Part shown: piece by piece, positions 7,251-15,550 of the stretch
Layout of the letters: each line of letters starts with the position of its first letter
How positions within the stretch are numbered: the stretch's first letter is position 1
Source of the DNA: Castellaniella sp040276085
Lineage (GTDB): Bacteria > Pseudomonadota > Gammaproteobacteria > Burkholderiales > Burkholderiaceae_B
NCBI RefSeq assembly: GCF_040276085.1
Contig: NZ_JBELOK010000005.1
Span: 62,001-126,000, forward strand
Length of the DNA stretch: 64,000 nt
Direction of reading: 5' to 3'
The notes under the pieces: model-generated
What the model saw: the letters and a program-made list of their open reading frames with translations, nothing else
Told to the model about the DNA's origin: nothing
Databases searched by the model: none
Made by a program: the position numbers and the translations under genes

Positions 7251-8465
7251 CTATTCGGGTCTGGTGAACACAAACTGAACGACGTCTGTGCGTCGTTCTT
7301 CAAAACCGGCTTCGCAATAGGCAAGATACAGCCGCCACGTGCGTATGAACCTTTCGTCAAAACCCTGTCTGCGAATGTCTGAAAGATGCTGCTCAAACGT
7401 CTGACGCCAGCGTCTGAGGGTTTCGGCGTAATCCTTGCCAAAACGCAGGGTGACATGGCCTTCAAGGCCGGCGCTGCACCCCACCTTAAGCAAGCGTTCT
7501 GGGCTGGGCAGCATGCCACCAGGAAAAATAGATTGCCTGATGAAATCACTGCTGCGACGGTACTGCTCGAACCGCGACTCGTCGATGGTAATGGACTGCA
7601 GCAGCGCACGCGCACCGGGCTTAAGTCTATGGTGAAGAATTCGCCCGAACCCCGGCCAGAATTTTTCACCTACCGCTTCGAACATCTCGATGGATACGAC
7701 CGCGTCATATTGACCGTCAATATCGCGGTAGTCGCACAGCTCGACCTTGGCCAGGTTATCCAGCCCTGCCTCCGCAATACGTTTTTGCGCCAGTTCGCAC
7801 TGTGCCTGAGAAATCGTTACACCGTGCACCTGTATCCCTCGACGGGCAGCATGCAGTGCAAAGCCACCCCATCCACAACCTACTTCCAGCACACGCATAC
7901 CCGGCCGCAACCCCAATGACTGCACAATATGTCGGTATTTATCGTCTTGGGCCAGCGCCAGGCTTTTTTGGTAATTGCCTGCAAACAGTGCGCTCGAATA
8001 TCCCATGCCTTCATCCAGCCACTGCGCGTAAAACGCATTGCCAATGTCATAGTGGGCGTGGATATTGCGTTTGCTTCCGGCCCGGCTGTTCACGCGCAAA
8101 CGATGCAGCAGCCCGTACCACAACCGCGAGATCAATTTGCCTCCAATCGCTTCGGGAAAGACGGCTTGATTGCGAATGGCAAACTGCAACAGCATGGTCA
8201 AATCAGGGGTATCGAGCCAGCCATCCTGGTAGGCGTCTGCAAAACCGATATCACCATTTCTCAATATGCGTGAACAGCTACGCCAATCATTAATCTGCAA
8301 GGTGGCGCCAGGCAAGGCCACCGGCGATCCGAACATTTTCCGTTCACCTGTTGGCGTGACAAGAACCAGATGTCCGACCCTGATGTGCTCGAGCAGCGAG
8401 AGGAACACACGGGCTGCAGCAGGGGTGCGATAAATGACGGCGTCAGAGGTGGATTGTGATGTCAT
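7251..8465 (-). CDS. cfa: Cyclopropane-fatty-acyl-phospholipid synthase family methyltransferase
   Basis: SAM-dependent enzyme that adds a methylene or methyl group across the double bond of phospholipid acyl chains. At 404 aa it has the family layout: an N-terminal lipid-binding part, HYDIGNAFYAQWLDEGMGYS (138-157), the SAM motif VLEVGCGWGGFALHAA (192-207), SIEMFEAVGEKFW, and QSIFPGGMLPS. It overlaps DUF1365 by four bases. In this context (DUF1365, FAD oxidoreductase, SDR, DUF3833, MFS, photolyase) homologues belong to singlet-oxygen/light responses, and some make methylated or furan fatty acids rather than cyclopropanes. Which product forms here is open. Confidence 0.92.
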   Translation of the reverse strand: MTSQSTSDAVIYRTPAAARVFLSLLEHIRVGHLVLVTPTGERKMFGSPVALPGATLQINDWRSCSRILRNGDIGFADAYQDGWLDTPDLTMLLQFAIRNQAVFPEAIGGKLISRLWYGLLHRLRVNSRAGSKRNIHAHYDIGNAFYAQWLDEGMGYSSALFAGNYQKSLALAQDDKYRHIVQSLGLRPGMRVLEVGCGWGGFALHAARRGIQVHGVTISQAQCELAQKRIAEAGLDNLAKVELCDYRDIDGQYDAVVSIEMFEAVGEKFWPGFGRILHHRLKPGARALLQSITIDESRFEQYRRSSDFIRQSIFPGGMLPSPERLLKVGCSAGLEGHVTLRFGKDYAETLRRWRQTFEQHLSDIRRQGFDERFIRTWRLYLAYCEAGFEERRTDVVQFVFTRPE

Positions 8466-9298
8466 AGTTTCTTATCTGTTGGGTCACGTTCGGAGACCAC
8501 AGTGCTGGACACCGTATCTTCGGGTGAAGGCTTGGAGAAAAAGGGGACTTTGCGCAGCCAAAGACGTAGTGCCTGCCAGTAAATACGGGCAATGATAGAG
8601 AACGTCATAAAAGGCTGACGCGCGACAGCATGTAGGGCCGATCGGCGATTGAGTTCACGATTACGTCCACCTACCGACGTGCGCAGCAGCAGACCCTCGA
8701 TGTCGAAGTAGTCGATAGCTATAAATGAGGTGTCAGCCGTGTCTCGCAGGCGAAACTGATAATGCCCCTCAACCTGGCAAAACGGCGATACGCGCAACTG
8801 CTTGCGGCATTCAAGAACGGTATTGCCCGTGATGGGTTCGTCGTTGGGCCCCGTCAGCAAATAACTGTGCCGCTCTCCAAAGGTGCTTGTTACCTCGGCA
8901 AGCAAAGCACGCAGATTTCCGGCTCGGTCATGGCAATACCAAAAACTGACAGGGTTGAACACATAACCCAACACACGCGGAAACGTCTGCAACCAGATAT
9001 CGCCGTCGGCCTGCACGCCCGCGTCAGCCAGCTGACCGCGCACCCATGCGGCCAGATCAGAGCCATCACATGCACCGTAGTCACGTGTGTGAATGCCCAT
9101 AAGACCTGGGCGATCAACGCCAAACCACCAGCTATTGAGCTGCGCCAGTTGATCAAGATTGAGGCGAACGCAAAATATGGGATACACGAACCGATTGCGC
9201 ACCGGACGCAGCCGCTCATGCATGACGCGTCCCGAAATCAGCACGGCGGATTGGGTTGGTGCCGAATCGGAAGACGAGATATTCACACTGTGGCCCAC
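8462..9298 (-). CDS. DUF1365 family protein
   Basis: A 278-aa cytosolic protein of the DUF1365 family. Recognisable blocks are GRVMHERLRPVRNRFVYPIF (near 23-42), LGYVFNPVSFWYCHD (near 110-124), and SPFCQVEGHYQFRL in the C-terminal half. It almost always occurs between an FAD-dependent amine-oxidase-like protein and a CFA-like methyltransferase, exactly as here. It overlaps the FAD gene by 16 bases and cfa by four. Its biochemical activity is not known to me; the constant partnership implies a shared pathway on membrane fatty acids. The initiating Met may lie slightly downstream since the first 20 residues look non-conserved. Confidence 0.88.
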   Translation of the reverse strand: MGHSVNISSSDSAPTQSAVLISGRVMHERLRPVRNRFVYPIFCVRLNLDQLAQLNSWWFGVDRPGLMGIHTRDYGACDGSDLAAWVRGQLADAGVQADGDIWLQTFPRVLGYVFNPVSFWYCHDRAGNLRALLAEVTSTFGERHSYLLTGPNDEPITGNTVLECRKQLRVSPFCQVEGHYQFRLRDTADTSFIAIDYFDIEGLLLRTSVGGRNRELNRRSALHAVARQPFMTFSIIARIYWQALRLWLRKVPFFSKPSPEDTVSSTVVSERDPTDKKL

Positions 9299-10569
9299 TC
9301 AGGCGATACGCCAAAACTTCTGGCCACACGCAGCGCTGACTTCAGCCCATCTTCGTGAAAGCCGCAACCCGTCCAGGCGCCAGCGTGCCAGGTATGCCGA
9401 ACACCCTGCAACGACGCGAGCTCGCCCTGCGCTTTGATCGCAGGCAGATCAAGAATGGGGTGCTCATACTCCATGGACAACAGCCTTGTTTCGGGTGCTG
9501 GCAGAGTAATGGGGTTGAGCGTGACCACCACAGGCGTTTCGAACGGCAAAGGCTGAAGCTGATTAAGCAGGTAACTTACGCACACGGGACGCCCTCCATC
9601 GACTGCGTTGGCACCCAGATAATTCCAGGCAGACCACACGCCACGGCGCTGCGGCAAAAGCGAGACATCAGTATGCAGCGTTGCCAGATTTTTCTGATAG
9701 CGCACCGCGGCCAGAGTGGCTCGCTCTTGCTCGCTGGAGTCCTGCAGCATGTGAAGGGTTTGCGGTGCGTGCGTGGCCATGACGATGGCATCGAATTGCT
9801 CGACACCCGACGCAGTACGCAACTTGATTCCATTGTTGTCGCGCGAAACACCTAATACGGGGGTATTTAGACGCAAATCTGAAATGCTGCCAATCAATCG
9901 ACGCACATACTCACGTGAGCCACCTGCAACCGTTCTCCATTGGGGACGATCGCGCACCTGCAATAGACCATGATTGGCGCAAAAGCGAAGAAAAGTCTTG
10001 GCCGGAAAATTGAGAATGTCTGAGGCGGCGCTAGACCAAATCGCCGACGCCATGGGAAGAAGGTAGTTATTTTGAAACGTTGCGCCATAACTGCCCTGCA
10101 CCAGCAGTTCGCGCAGCGAACACCCACTGGCCTCCGCCATAGCGAGATGACGCGGCGCCGCCTTGTTGAACCGCATGATGTCGCGCAACATACCCATAAA
10201 ACTGGGCGAGAAAAGATTGCGTCGCTGGGCAAATACCGTGTTCAGGTCGCTGCCCGCCCACTCAAGCTGGCCATTGTCGAGCGACACTGAAAAGCTCATA
10301 TCGCTGGGATGTGTTGCAACTTGGAGCTCTTCAAACAAGCTGATCAGGTTTGGATAGGTACGATTGTTGAAAACCAGAAACCCTGTATCAACAGGATGTG
10401 TCACCCCTTCGAGCGTTACATCAACCGTATTCGAGTGTCCTCCAGCGTACCCAGCCGCCTCAAACAGCGTGACTTGATAACGCCTGCTCAAAAAATAGGC
10501 GCTGGCCAGCCCGCTGATGCCCGCCCCGACCACGGCCACACGAGCGCCAAAATCAGGGGTGTCAGGCAT
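9283..10569 (-). CDS. FAD-dependent oxidoreductase, amine-oxidase fold
   Basis: A 428-aa flavoprotein. The dinucleotide motif VAVVGAGISGLASAYFLSRR is at residues 11-30, followed by Glu37 and GGHSNTV (41-47), the hallmark of the NAD/FAD-dependent proteins paired with DUF1365. The C-terminal GAWTGCGFHEDGLKSA closes the FAD site. Met at 10569 is chosen because it puts the motif close to the N-terminus; an upstream Met at 10671 would extend into the palindromic promoter region. It is the first gene of the minus-strand operon, transcribed away from the TetR gene. Homologues have been linked to desaturation of methylated fatty acids; that role here is inference. Confidence 0.88.
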   Translation of the reverse strand: MPDTPDFGARVAVVGAGISGLASAYFLSRRYQVTLFEAAGYAGGHSNTVDVTLEGVTHPVDTGFLVFNNRTYPNLISLFEELQVATHPSDMSFSVSLDNGQLEWAGSDLNTVFAQRRNLFSPSFMGMLRDIMRFNKAAPRHLAMAEASGCSLRELLVQGSYGATFQNNYLLPMASAIWSSAASDILNFPAKTFLRFCANHGLLQVRDRPQWRTVAGGSREYVRRLIGSISDLRLNTPVLGVSRDNNGIKLRTASGVEQFDAIVMATHAPQTLHMLQDSSEQERATLAAVRYQKNLATLHTDVSLLPQRRGVWSAWNYLGANAVDGGRPVCVSYLLNQLQPLPFETPVVVTLNPITLPAPETRLLSMEYEHPILDLPAIKAQGELASLQGVRHTWHAGAWTGCGFHEDGLKSALRVARSFGVSPEWATV

Positions 10570-10700
10570 GTGACATGCAGAAAATAACTGCCTCTTTTGT
10601 ACATGAGGTTTGCTGGCAACGTATTGCCGGCAAACCGCCGGATACGAACGACGCGGGAAAGGCGATATCAAACACGGTGCGCACCCTTAACATTCAGTGA

Positions 10701-10765
10701 TAAGATCAATCTTACTTTTGCGTCAAAATCAATTACTAATCAGTATCTTTATTTACTAATGAGTA
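10701..10765. promoter_or_regulatory. Divergent promoter with three palindromes, probable TetR operators
   Basis: Between the FAD gene (start 10569) and the TetR gene (start 10759) are a perfect palindrome TAAGAT-CA-ATCTTA (10701-10714) and two copies of TACT-AAT(C/G)-AGTA (10734-10745 and 10754-10765). The two copies are 20 bases apart, about two helix turns, inside a direct repeat TTACTAAT(C/G)AGTAT. The second copy covers the TetR start codon. Spacing and symmetry suit a dimeric repressor controlling its own gene and the divergent operon. No binding evidence exists; this is read from the sequence. Confidence 0.6.
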
Positions 10766-11364
10766 TTCTAAATCGATCCAGTTTTAAAGACAAGGCCTTC
10801 AAGATGCGTGAAGACGCAATTCTTGATGCCACCACCACAACGCTGGCCATCAAAGGTTTTGACCTGATGACGATGGACGACATTGCTGCCGAGGTGGGCA
10901 TTTCTAAACCAAGCCTCTACAAGCACTTCAAATCGAAGGAAGATCTGGTCGGCGAAGCCATGATCCGTCTGATGGACGGCGCGCTTGAGCAGCTCGAAGC
11001 AATGCCAAAGACGGCAACACCTGTAGAGCAATTAAAGTTGTTGCTTGAATGGGCGTTACGAGTGCGACTAACAGGAGGGCTACCATTTTTGCCTTCTACG
11101 AGCCCTCACGTACGCAACATGCTTACCCGCAATTTGAGGTACGTCACCCGCGTGCTTAAGCTTCACCAAAGACTTAAAAAAATCGTGGCACAGGCCAAAG
11201 CCAAGGGTGAACTGAGCATCCGCCTGCCTGATGACGTCATCCTGTTTTCGTTCTATGCCCGTACCTGCGACCCATCCGTGGAGTACCTTCAGCTCTACAG
11301 CAAACTCAGCGCAGATGCCATCGTGCAGCATATGCTGCAAGTTTGCTTCGAAGGGCTGAAATAA
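10759..11364 (+). CDS. TetR/AcrR family transcriptional regulator
   Basis: A 201-aa regulator with an N-terminal TetR DNA-binding domain: LDATTTTLAIKGFDLMTMDD, then IAAEVGISKPSLYKHFKSKE (about residues 24-63). The rest is a helical ligand-binding domain. The start at 10759 gives the usual length of about 200; the longer frame adds 54 residues without domain character. The gene is divergent from the FAD-DUF1365-cfa operon and 21 bases upstream of the photolyase gene, so it probably represses both directions. Comparable modules elsewhere tend to be run by ECF sigma/anti-sigma (RpoE-ChrR) or MerR-type LitR; a TetR protein here is worth noting. Its ligand is unknown. Confidence 0.92.
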   Translation: MSILNRSSFKDKAFKMREDAILDATTTTLAIKGFDLMTMDDIAAEVGISKPSLYKHFKSKEDLVGEAMIRLMDGALEQLEAMPKTATPVEQLKLLLEWALRVRLTGGLPFLPSTSPHVRNMLTRNLRYVTRVLKLHQRLKKIVAQAKAKGELSIRLPDDVILFSFYARTCDPSVEYLQLYSKLSADAIVQHMLQVCFEGLK

Positions 11365-11385
11365 CGTGACTCAAGCGGCCGCATA

Positions 11386-12828
11386 ATGCATCAATTCGAA
11401 CACGGGCTAATGTGGTTTCGACGCGACCTGCGCATTGAGGACAATGCCGCGCTGCACCAAGCGCTACACCAATGCCGCAATCTGTCCTGCGTTTTCGTAT
11501 TTGACACAGACATTCTGTCGGCACTCCCTTCCTCTGACCGCCGTGTCGCCTTCATCGATGACTGCATTACAGTGCTGGACCACAAACTGCGACAAGCAGG
11601 TACACAGCTTATTGTCCGTTATGGCACTGCACAGCAGATCATTCCTGAGCTGGCGCAAAGCTTGAACATAGACGCCGTGTTTGCCGTACGTGACTACGAA
11701 CCTCAAGCGCACGCCCGGGATACCGACGTAGCCGACTCGTTGAAGCATGATGGCCGTGAGTTTTTCTTGCTCAAAGACCAGGTTATTTTTGAGATCAACG
11801 AAATCCTGAATGGCCAAGGAAAGCCATACCAGGTATTCACCGCCTATAAAAACGCATGGCTCAAAGCGCTTCGACCATCACATATTGCAGCAGTTGCCAA
11901 TGAACCTCTGCTGAGCAAGCTGGCCCCGGTACCAACTGGCTTCACTACACGCCCCTCGCTGGAAGATATGGGATTTACTCACCCAGTACAACCGATCCCG
12001 GTCAAAGCGGGTAGTGATGGTGCACAAGCCCTTTTCGCTGACTTTTTGCCACGCATGAACACCTACCATGAACGGCGCGATTTCCCGGCAATAAAAGGGC
12101 CAAGCTATTTATCTGTCCACCTGCGCTTTGGCACCATATCACTGCGCGAGCTGGTTCGGGCGGCCTACACGGCCATGCAATCGGGCAGCACCGGAGCGGC
12201 GACTTGGCTGAGCGAACTGATCTGGCGCGACTTTTATTTCATGGTTCTTCATCATTTCCCATACGTCACAGACCACGCATTCCGAGCCGAATACGACGCT
12301 ATCGTCTGGGAGTCAGGCATCGAAGCGGATAAGAATTTTGAAGCCTGGTGCAACGGTCAAACTGGCTACCCCATTGTGGACGCTGCCATGCGCCAATTGA
12401 ACCAGACCGGCTATATGCATAATCGATTGCGCATGATTGTCGCGAGTTTTCTGACCAAAGACCTGGGCATAGACTGGCGGCGAGGCGAGCAATATTTTTC
12501 TCGGCAACTAAATGACTTTGATCTAGCCGCCAACAATGGTGGATGGCAGTGGGCCGCATCGACAGGCTGCGATGCGCAACCCTACTTCCGGATATTCAAC
12601 CCCATCGCCCAGTCACAAAAATTTGATGCGCGAGGCGCTTTCATTCGACGTTATGTTCCTGAGATCGCAGGCCTGCCAGACAAAGACATCCACGCACCGT
12701 GGCTGACTCATGATACCGTTCTAGCCGCCGCACAGATAAAGCTTGGCGATCGTTACCCTATGCCCATCGTCGATCACCGCTCTGTACGCAAAGTAACCTT
12801 GGCACGCTATGGAATTCTGAAAGGCTGA
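11386..12828 (+). CDS. phrB: Deoxyribodipyrimidine photolyase
   Basis: Light-driven flavoenzyme that repairs cyclobutane pyrimidine dimers. At 480 aa it has the full class I layout: an N-terminal antenna domain (MWFRRDLRIEDNAAL, about residues 8-22) and a C-terminal FAD domain with WLSELIWRDFYF, GQTGYPIVDAAMRQL, TGYMHNRLRMIVASFL, NNGGWQWAASTGCDAQPYFR, and the ending FNP. The conserved Trp chain region is present. It follows the TetR gene by 21 bases, probably as a two-gene unit, opposite the membrane-lipid operon. Photolyase beside CFA-like and DUF1365 genes is a recurring light/singlet-oxygen response arrangement. Confidence 0.96.
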   Translation: MHQFEHGLMWFRRDLRIEDNAALHQALHQCRNLSCVFVFDTDILSALPSSDRRVAFIDDCITVLDHKLRQAGTQLIVRYGTAQQIIPELAQSLNIDAVFAVRDYEPQAHARDTDVADSLKHDGREFFLLKDQVIFEINEILNGQGKPYQVFTAYKNAWLKALRPSHIAAVANEPLLSKLAPVPTGFTTRPSLEDMGFTHPVQPIPVKAGSDGAQALFADFLPRMNTYHERRDFPAIKGPSYLSVHLRFGTISLRELVRAAYTAMQSGSTGAATWLSELIWRDFYFMVLHHFPYVTDHAFRAEYDAIVWESGIEADKNFEAWCNGQTGYPIVDAAMRQLNQTGYMHNRLRMIVASFLTKDLGIDWRRGEQYFSRQLNDFDLAANNGGWQWAASTGCDAQPYFRIFNPIAQSQKFDARGAFIRRYVPEIAGLPDKDIHAPWLTHDTVLAAAQIKLGDRYPMPIVDHRSVRKVTLARYGILKG

Positions 12829-12967
12829 AACCCTCACATTCGACCTGAACCAAAAACACATGGCGGCTATAGTCAGCATGCTTCAGGTAATGGGAGCCAG
12901 TTGGGCGCATGCATGTGTTGCTGCGGACGGCCAATAAAAACAGATTTGATCAAAAATTTAAGCACTG

Positions 12968-13828
12968 ATGTCAACAAACACAGAAACCTCATACCAACAG
13001 ACACAGCGCGTACTGGTAGCCGGTTGCGGAGATGTGGGCACTCGCGTGGCACTGCTGTTACGCGATTCCGGTGCCGAGGTCTGGGGCCTGAGGCGTTCGG
13101 ATGTGCCACTTCCCGCTGGCATCACGTTACTGCAAGCTGATCTAACCGACGCACGCAGCCTGCGGAATTTGCCCGAACATATCGACCGGGTGGTGTATCT
13201 GCCTACGCCCGATACTCGCGATCGCCCAGCCTATCGTCAAGTGTTTGTGCAAGGATTGCAGAATCTATTGCAGGCATTGGGTAGGCCAGCACTACAGCGC
13301 ATCGTGTTTGTCTCTTCCAGCGCCGTTTACGGCGAGCACAATGGTGATTGGGTCGATGAGGATACACCGGCTGCACCGCTTGGATTCAATGGCGAAGTGC
13401 TGCTCGAAGCCGAACAATGGCTAGCCGAAAGCGGTCGGCGGGCAACGGTCTTACGGTTGGCTGGGCTCTACGGCCCGGGGCGCACTGGGCTGTTCGAACG
13501 GCTGCGCAGCTGCCGTGCGCGAGTGCGCACGGAGCCGCCATTCTGGAGCAACCGGATACATGTCGATGATGCCGCTTGCGCTATTGTGCATATTCTCGGG
13601 TTACCTGATCCGGCAACGCTTTATCTGGGCGTGGACGACACGCCGCTGCCAATTGCTCAGTTGTATGGTGAAGTGGCGCGTAGGCTGGGGGTACCGGAAC
13701 CCACCGAAGGGCTTGCGCCGCAGGGTATCGGAAGTAAACGCTTGTCTAATGCGCGCTTGCGTGCATCCGGTTTTGTACCACGCTGGCCCGACAGCCGTGC
13801 TGGCTACGCTGCGCTCGTGAAGGACTGA
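12968..13828 (+). CDS. NAD-dependent epimerase/dehydratase family protein (YeeZ-like)
   Basis: A 286-aa extended-SDR protein. The cofactor loop is VLVAGCGDVGTRVA (about residues 15-28), a GxxGxxG variant with Cys-Gly as in YeeZ-type proteins. Other family features are VFVSSSAVYGEHNGDWVDE (near 112-130), where the Tyr of YxxxK is present but the Lys position is not, and LRLAGLYGPGR (near 163-173). The missing Lys, as in other YeeZ-like members, makes dehydrogenase activity uncertain. It is preceded by 139 bases without a gene and followed by a terminator at 13954. The function is unknown. No operon partners. Confidence 0.8.
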   Translation: MSTNTETSYQQTQRVLVAGCGDVGTRVALLLRDSGAEVWGLRRSDVPLPAGITLLQADLTDARSLRNLPEHIDRVVYLPTPDTRDRPAYRQVFVQGLQNLLQALGRPALQRIVFVSSSAVYGEHNGDWVDEDTPAAPLGFNGEVLLEAEQWLAESGRRATVLRLAGLYGPGRTGLFERLRSCRARVRTEPPFWSNRIHVDDAACAIVHILGLPDPATLYLGVDDTPLPIAQLYGEVARRLGVPEPTEGLAPQGIGSKRLSNARLRASGFVPRWPDSRAGYAALVKD

Positions 13829-13953
13829 CATTTAATCGGTGGGCGCTTGGCACCGACAACGTGCCATGGCTTTTTTCCACGTAGCGGATAACCTTAAATC
13901 GGTCGTGAATCACCCCGGCTCTGAGTGGCAGACCATCAGGTGCAATCCGCAAT

Positions 13954-13981
13954 ACGCCAATCCTTCGGGGTTGGCGTTTTT
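13954..13981 (+). terminator. Factor-independent terminator
   Basis: ACGCCAATCC (13954-13963) pairs with GGGTTGGCGT (13968-13977) around a stable TTCG loop, followed by five T residues. It lies 125 bases after the epimerase gene and ends that transcript. Confidence 0.85.
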
Positions 13982-14005
13982 GCGTTCTGCGGCTTGGCTG
14001 CCAAT

Positions 14006-14098
14006 TCACTTCTCGAAGAGATATTTCACCAGTGCGGCAATGGCAAGCACCAGCACGGCCGTGATAAGCAGCCAAAAAACTACCATGGGCCACAACAT
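14006..14098 (-). CDS. Possible small membrane peptide, 30 aa
   Basis: A 30-residue frame almost wholly hydrophobic (about residues 5-25) ending in KYLFEK, the shape of a single-span small membrane protein. No convincing ribosome site precedes the ATG at 14098. It overlaps the weak TerC-like remnant in another frame. The surrounding 13829-14326 holds no other gene apart from the terminator. Treat as a candidate only. Confidence 0.25.
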   Translation of the reverse strand: MLWPMVVFWLLITAVLVLAIAALVKYLFEK

Positions 14099-14180
14099 TT
14101 GCGTGTGCGTTGGCATCGGGCAGGAGCAGCTTGATGCCGATCCAGAGCAGCAGCGCACCGACGAGGCCAGCCCAACCAGT
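14050..14180 (-). pseudogene. Possible TerC-family membrane protein remnant
   Basis: One minus-strand frame reads GWAGLVGALLLWIGIKLLLP followed by DANAHANVVAHGSFLAA, resembling the conserved segment of TerC/YjbE-type membrane proteins (the ALLLWIGxKLL block followed by an acidic loop). The frame is closed by a stop just upstream (base 14186) and loses any resemblance after about 14050, and no start or second conserved block is seen. It looks like a decayed fragment. The resemblance is short and judged from memory, so confidence is low. Confidence 0.35.
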
Positions 14181-14326
14181 GCGTGGTTATAGGCACTCCA
14201 CGACATGGAGGCTTGAAGTCGACAAATCCGGCAAGGAGGCAGCGCCGGGCTTCCAACTGTCCAGTGACAGTGATTATGTTCAGGAGCTGGCTCAGCCAGT
14301 TGGCTTAAGGCACGGGGACCCAGGCC

Positions 14327-14506
14327 TTACCGGCCCCGCGCCGAGCCCCTGCCCGTAGGCATGCGGCTATGAACCGACTTCGAGTTTTTAGCCCCCGAAT
14401 TGCCGCCCATCCCGGACCAGCGTGCCTGTTTCATTGGAGCCTTGGGCCCCGCCGGCTTTTCAGCCTCAGGCTTGATACCAACTTGAGTATCGTCTTTCTT
14501 TTCCAT
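14327..14506 (-). CDS. Small basic hypothetical protein, 59 aa
   Basis: A complete 60-codon frame starting MEKKDDTQVGIKPEAEKPAG and ending in an Arg/Gly-rich tail (RMPTGRGSARGR). An AGGGTG ribosome site lies about nine bases before the ATG. The protein is very rich in Lys, Arg, Gly, Pro and Ser, with a central MKQARWSGMGGNSG segment; it looks disordered and possibly nucleic-acid-binding. The bias to coding-like codons and the good ribosome site argue that it is real. I do not recognise a family. It was below common length cut-offs for gene finding. Confidence 0.55.
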   Translation of the reverse strand: MEKKDDTQVGIKPEAEKPAGPKAPMKQARWSGMGGNSGAKNSKSVHSRMPTGRGSARGR

Positions 14507-14691
14507 GACAATTCACCCTGATCAATATGTAGCTGCATTCTGCGGCCAACACGACAGCATAGGGCATATACCAAAATAAAGCTTCTTATCTCTTTGACTT
14601 GGCCGACAACCCGCTGTTGAGCACAGTTACGCGTTGTAGCGCTTGGTCCAGCAGCCTCAGGCAAAATGGCTACGTCCTAAAAGAGGCTGTC

Positions 14692-14844
14692 ATGAAAAGA
14701 ATACTTTCGGTTTGCGCAATTGTCGCAATGCTTTCCGCCTGTGCGGTGTATACCCCCAGCGGATCGGTCGTGGTCGATCCCGACCCAGGCTATGGATATG
14801 GCGGTTTCTGCCCCCCAGGCCAGGCCATGAAAGGCAATTGCTAA
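14692..14844 (+). CDS. Small lipoprotein, 50 aa
   Basis: Starts MKRILSVCAIVAMLSAC, a textbook lipoprotein signal with Cys17 as lipidation site, followed by a short mature part rich in Gly, Pro, Tyr and Val and ending CPPGQAMKGNC, with two Cys that could pair. Met at 14692 is chosen over longer frames because it begins the signal peptide and AAGAGG lies a few bases upstream. Such tiny Gly/Tyr-rich lipoproteins are frequent in Burkholderiales and their role is generally unknown. Confidence 0.75.
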   Translation: MKRILSVCAIVAMLSACAVYTPSGSVVVDPDPGYGYGGFCPPGQAMKGNC

Positions 14845-14989
14845 GCATTAAAAAGGGCTGGTGGCACTGGTCGCCCTGCACGCCAACAGCCCGCCAACAG
14901 CCCGCCACACACCCGGCAGCATGCATTCATCACAGGTTCATGATTCCGCGCCTATGATGACATCCATCCTATGACACCAAGGCCACAGC

Positions 14990-15544
14990 ATGAGCACGCC
15001 GGACTCCCGATACCATCCTTTAATGATGACGACGCACTGGTTGACGCTGGTGCTGCTGATCGCCGTATATGCCCTGATCGAGTTGCGCGGCTGGGTACCC
15101 AAAACCGACCCCTTGCACGACGCCATGAAATCCTGGCACAACATCCTTGGCCTGACCGTGTTTTGCCTGGTGTTTGTGCGCTTGGCCGTACGCAACCTTA
15201 CCCATACGCCACCTATTCAGCCGCCCATGCCTGTGTGGCAAGATCGGCTGGCGCACGTCATGCATATTGCCCTGTATGTATTTTTGATTGCCATGCCCAT
15301 ACTGGGATGGTTGACGCTGAGCGCCAAGGGGCGGCCCATCCCCTTTTATGGCTGGGAGTGGCCGGCCCTGATCAGTGCCGACAAGCCTCTGGCCCGCACC
15401 TTGCAGGATATCCATGAGGTGATCGGAAATATCGGCTACTTTCTGATCGGCTTGCATGCAGCGGCCGCAATCGTGCACCAGACGATGATGCACGACAACA
15501 CCCTGACCAGAATGCTGCCAGGGGGCCGCCGCGCAATACTCTAG
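14990..15544 (+). CDS. Cytochrome b561 family membrane protein
   Basis: A 184-aa four-helix di-heme membrane protein. Expected heme-ligand histidines lie in MMTTHWLTLVLL (His16), KSWHNILGL (about 50), HVMHIALYVFLIAMPILGWL (about 90-93) and IGYFLIGLHAAAAIVHQ (near 156-163). Such proteins pass electrons between the quinone pool and other acceptors or remove superoxide. It stands alone between a small lipoprotein gene and a convergent small gene. Length and helix pattern are normal for the bacterial CybB branch. Confidence 0.9.
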   Translation: MSTPDSRYHPLMMTTHWLTLVLLIAVYALIELRGWVPKTDPLHDAMKSWHNILGLTVFCLVFVRLAVRNLTHTPPIQPPMPVWQDRLAHVMHIALYVFLIAMPILGWLTLSAKGRPIPFYGWEWPALISADKPLARTLQDIHEVIGNIGYFLIGLHAAAAIVHQTMMHDNTLTRMLPGGRRAIL

Positions 15545-15550
15545 GTTGGC

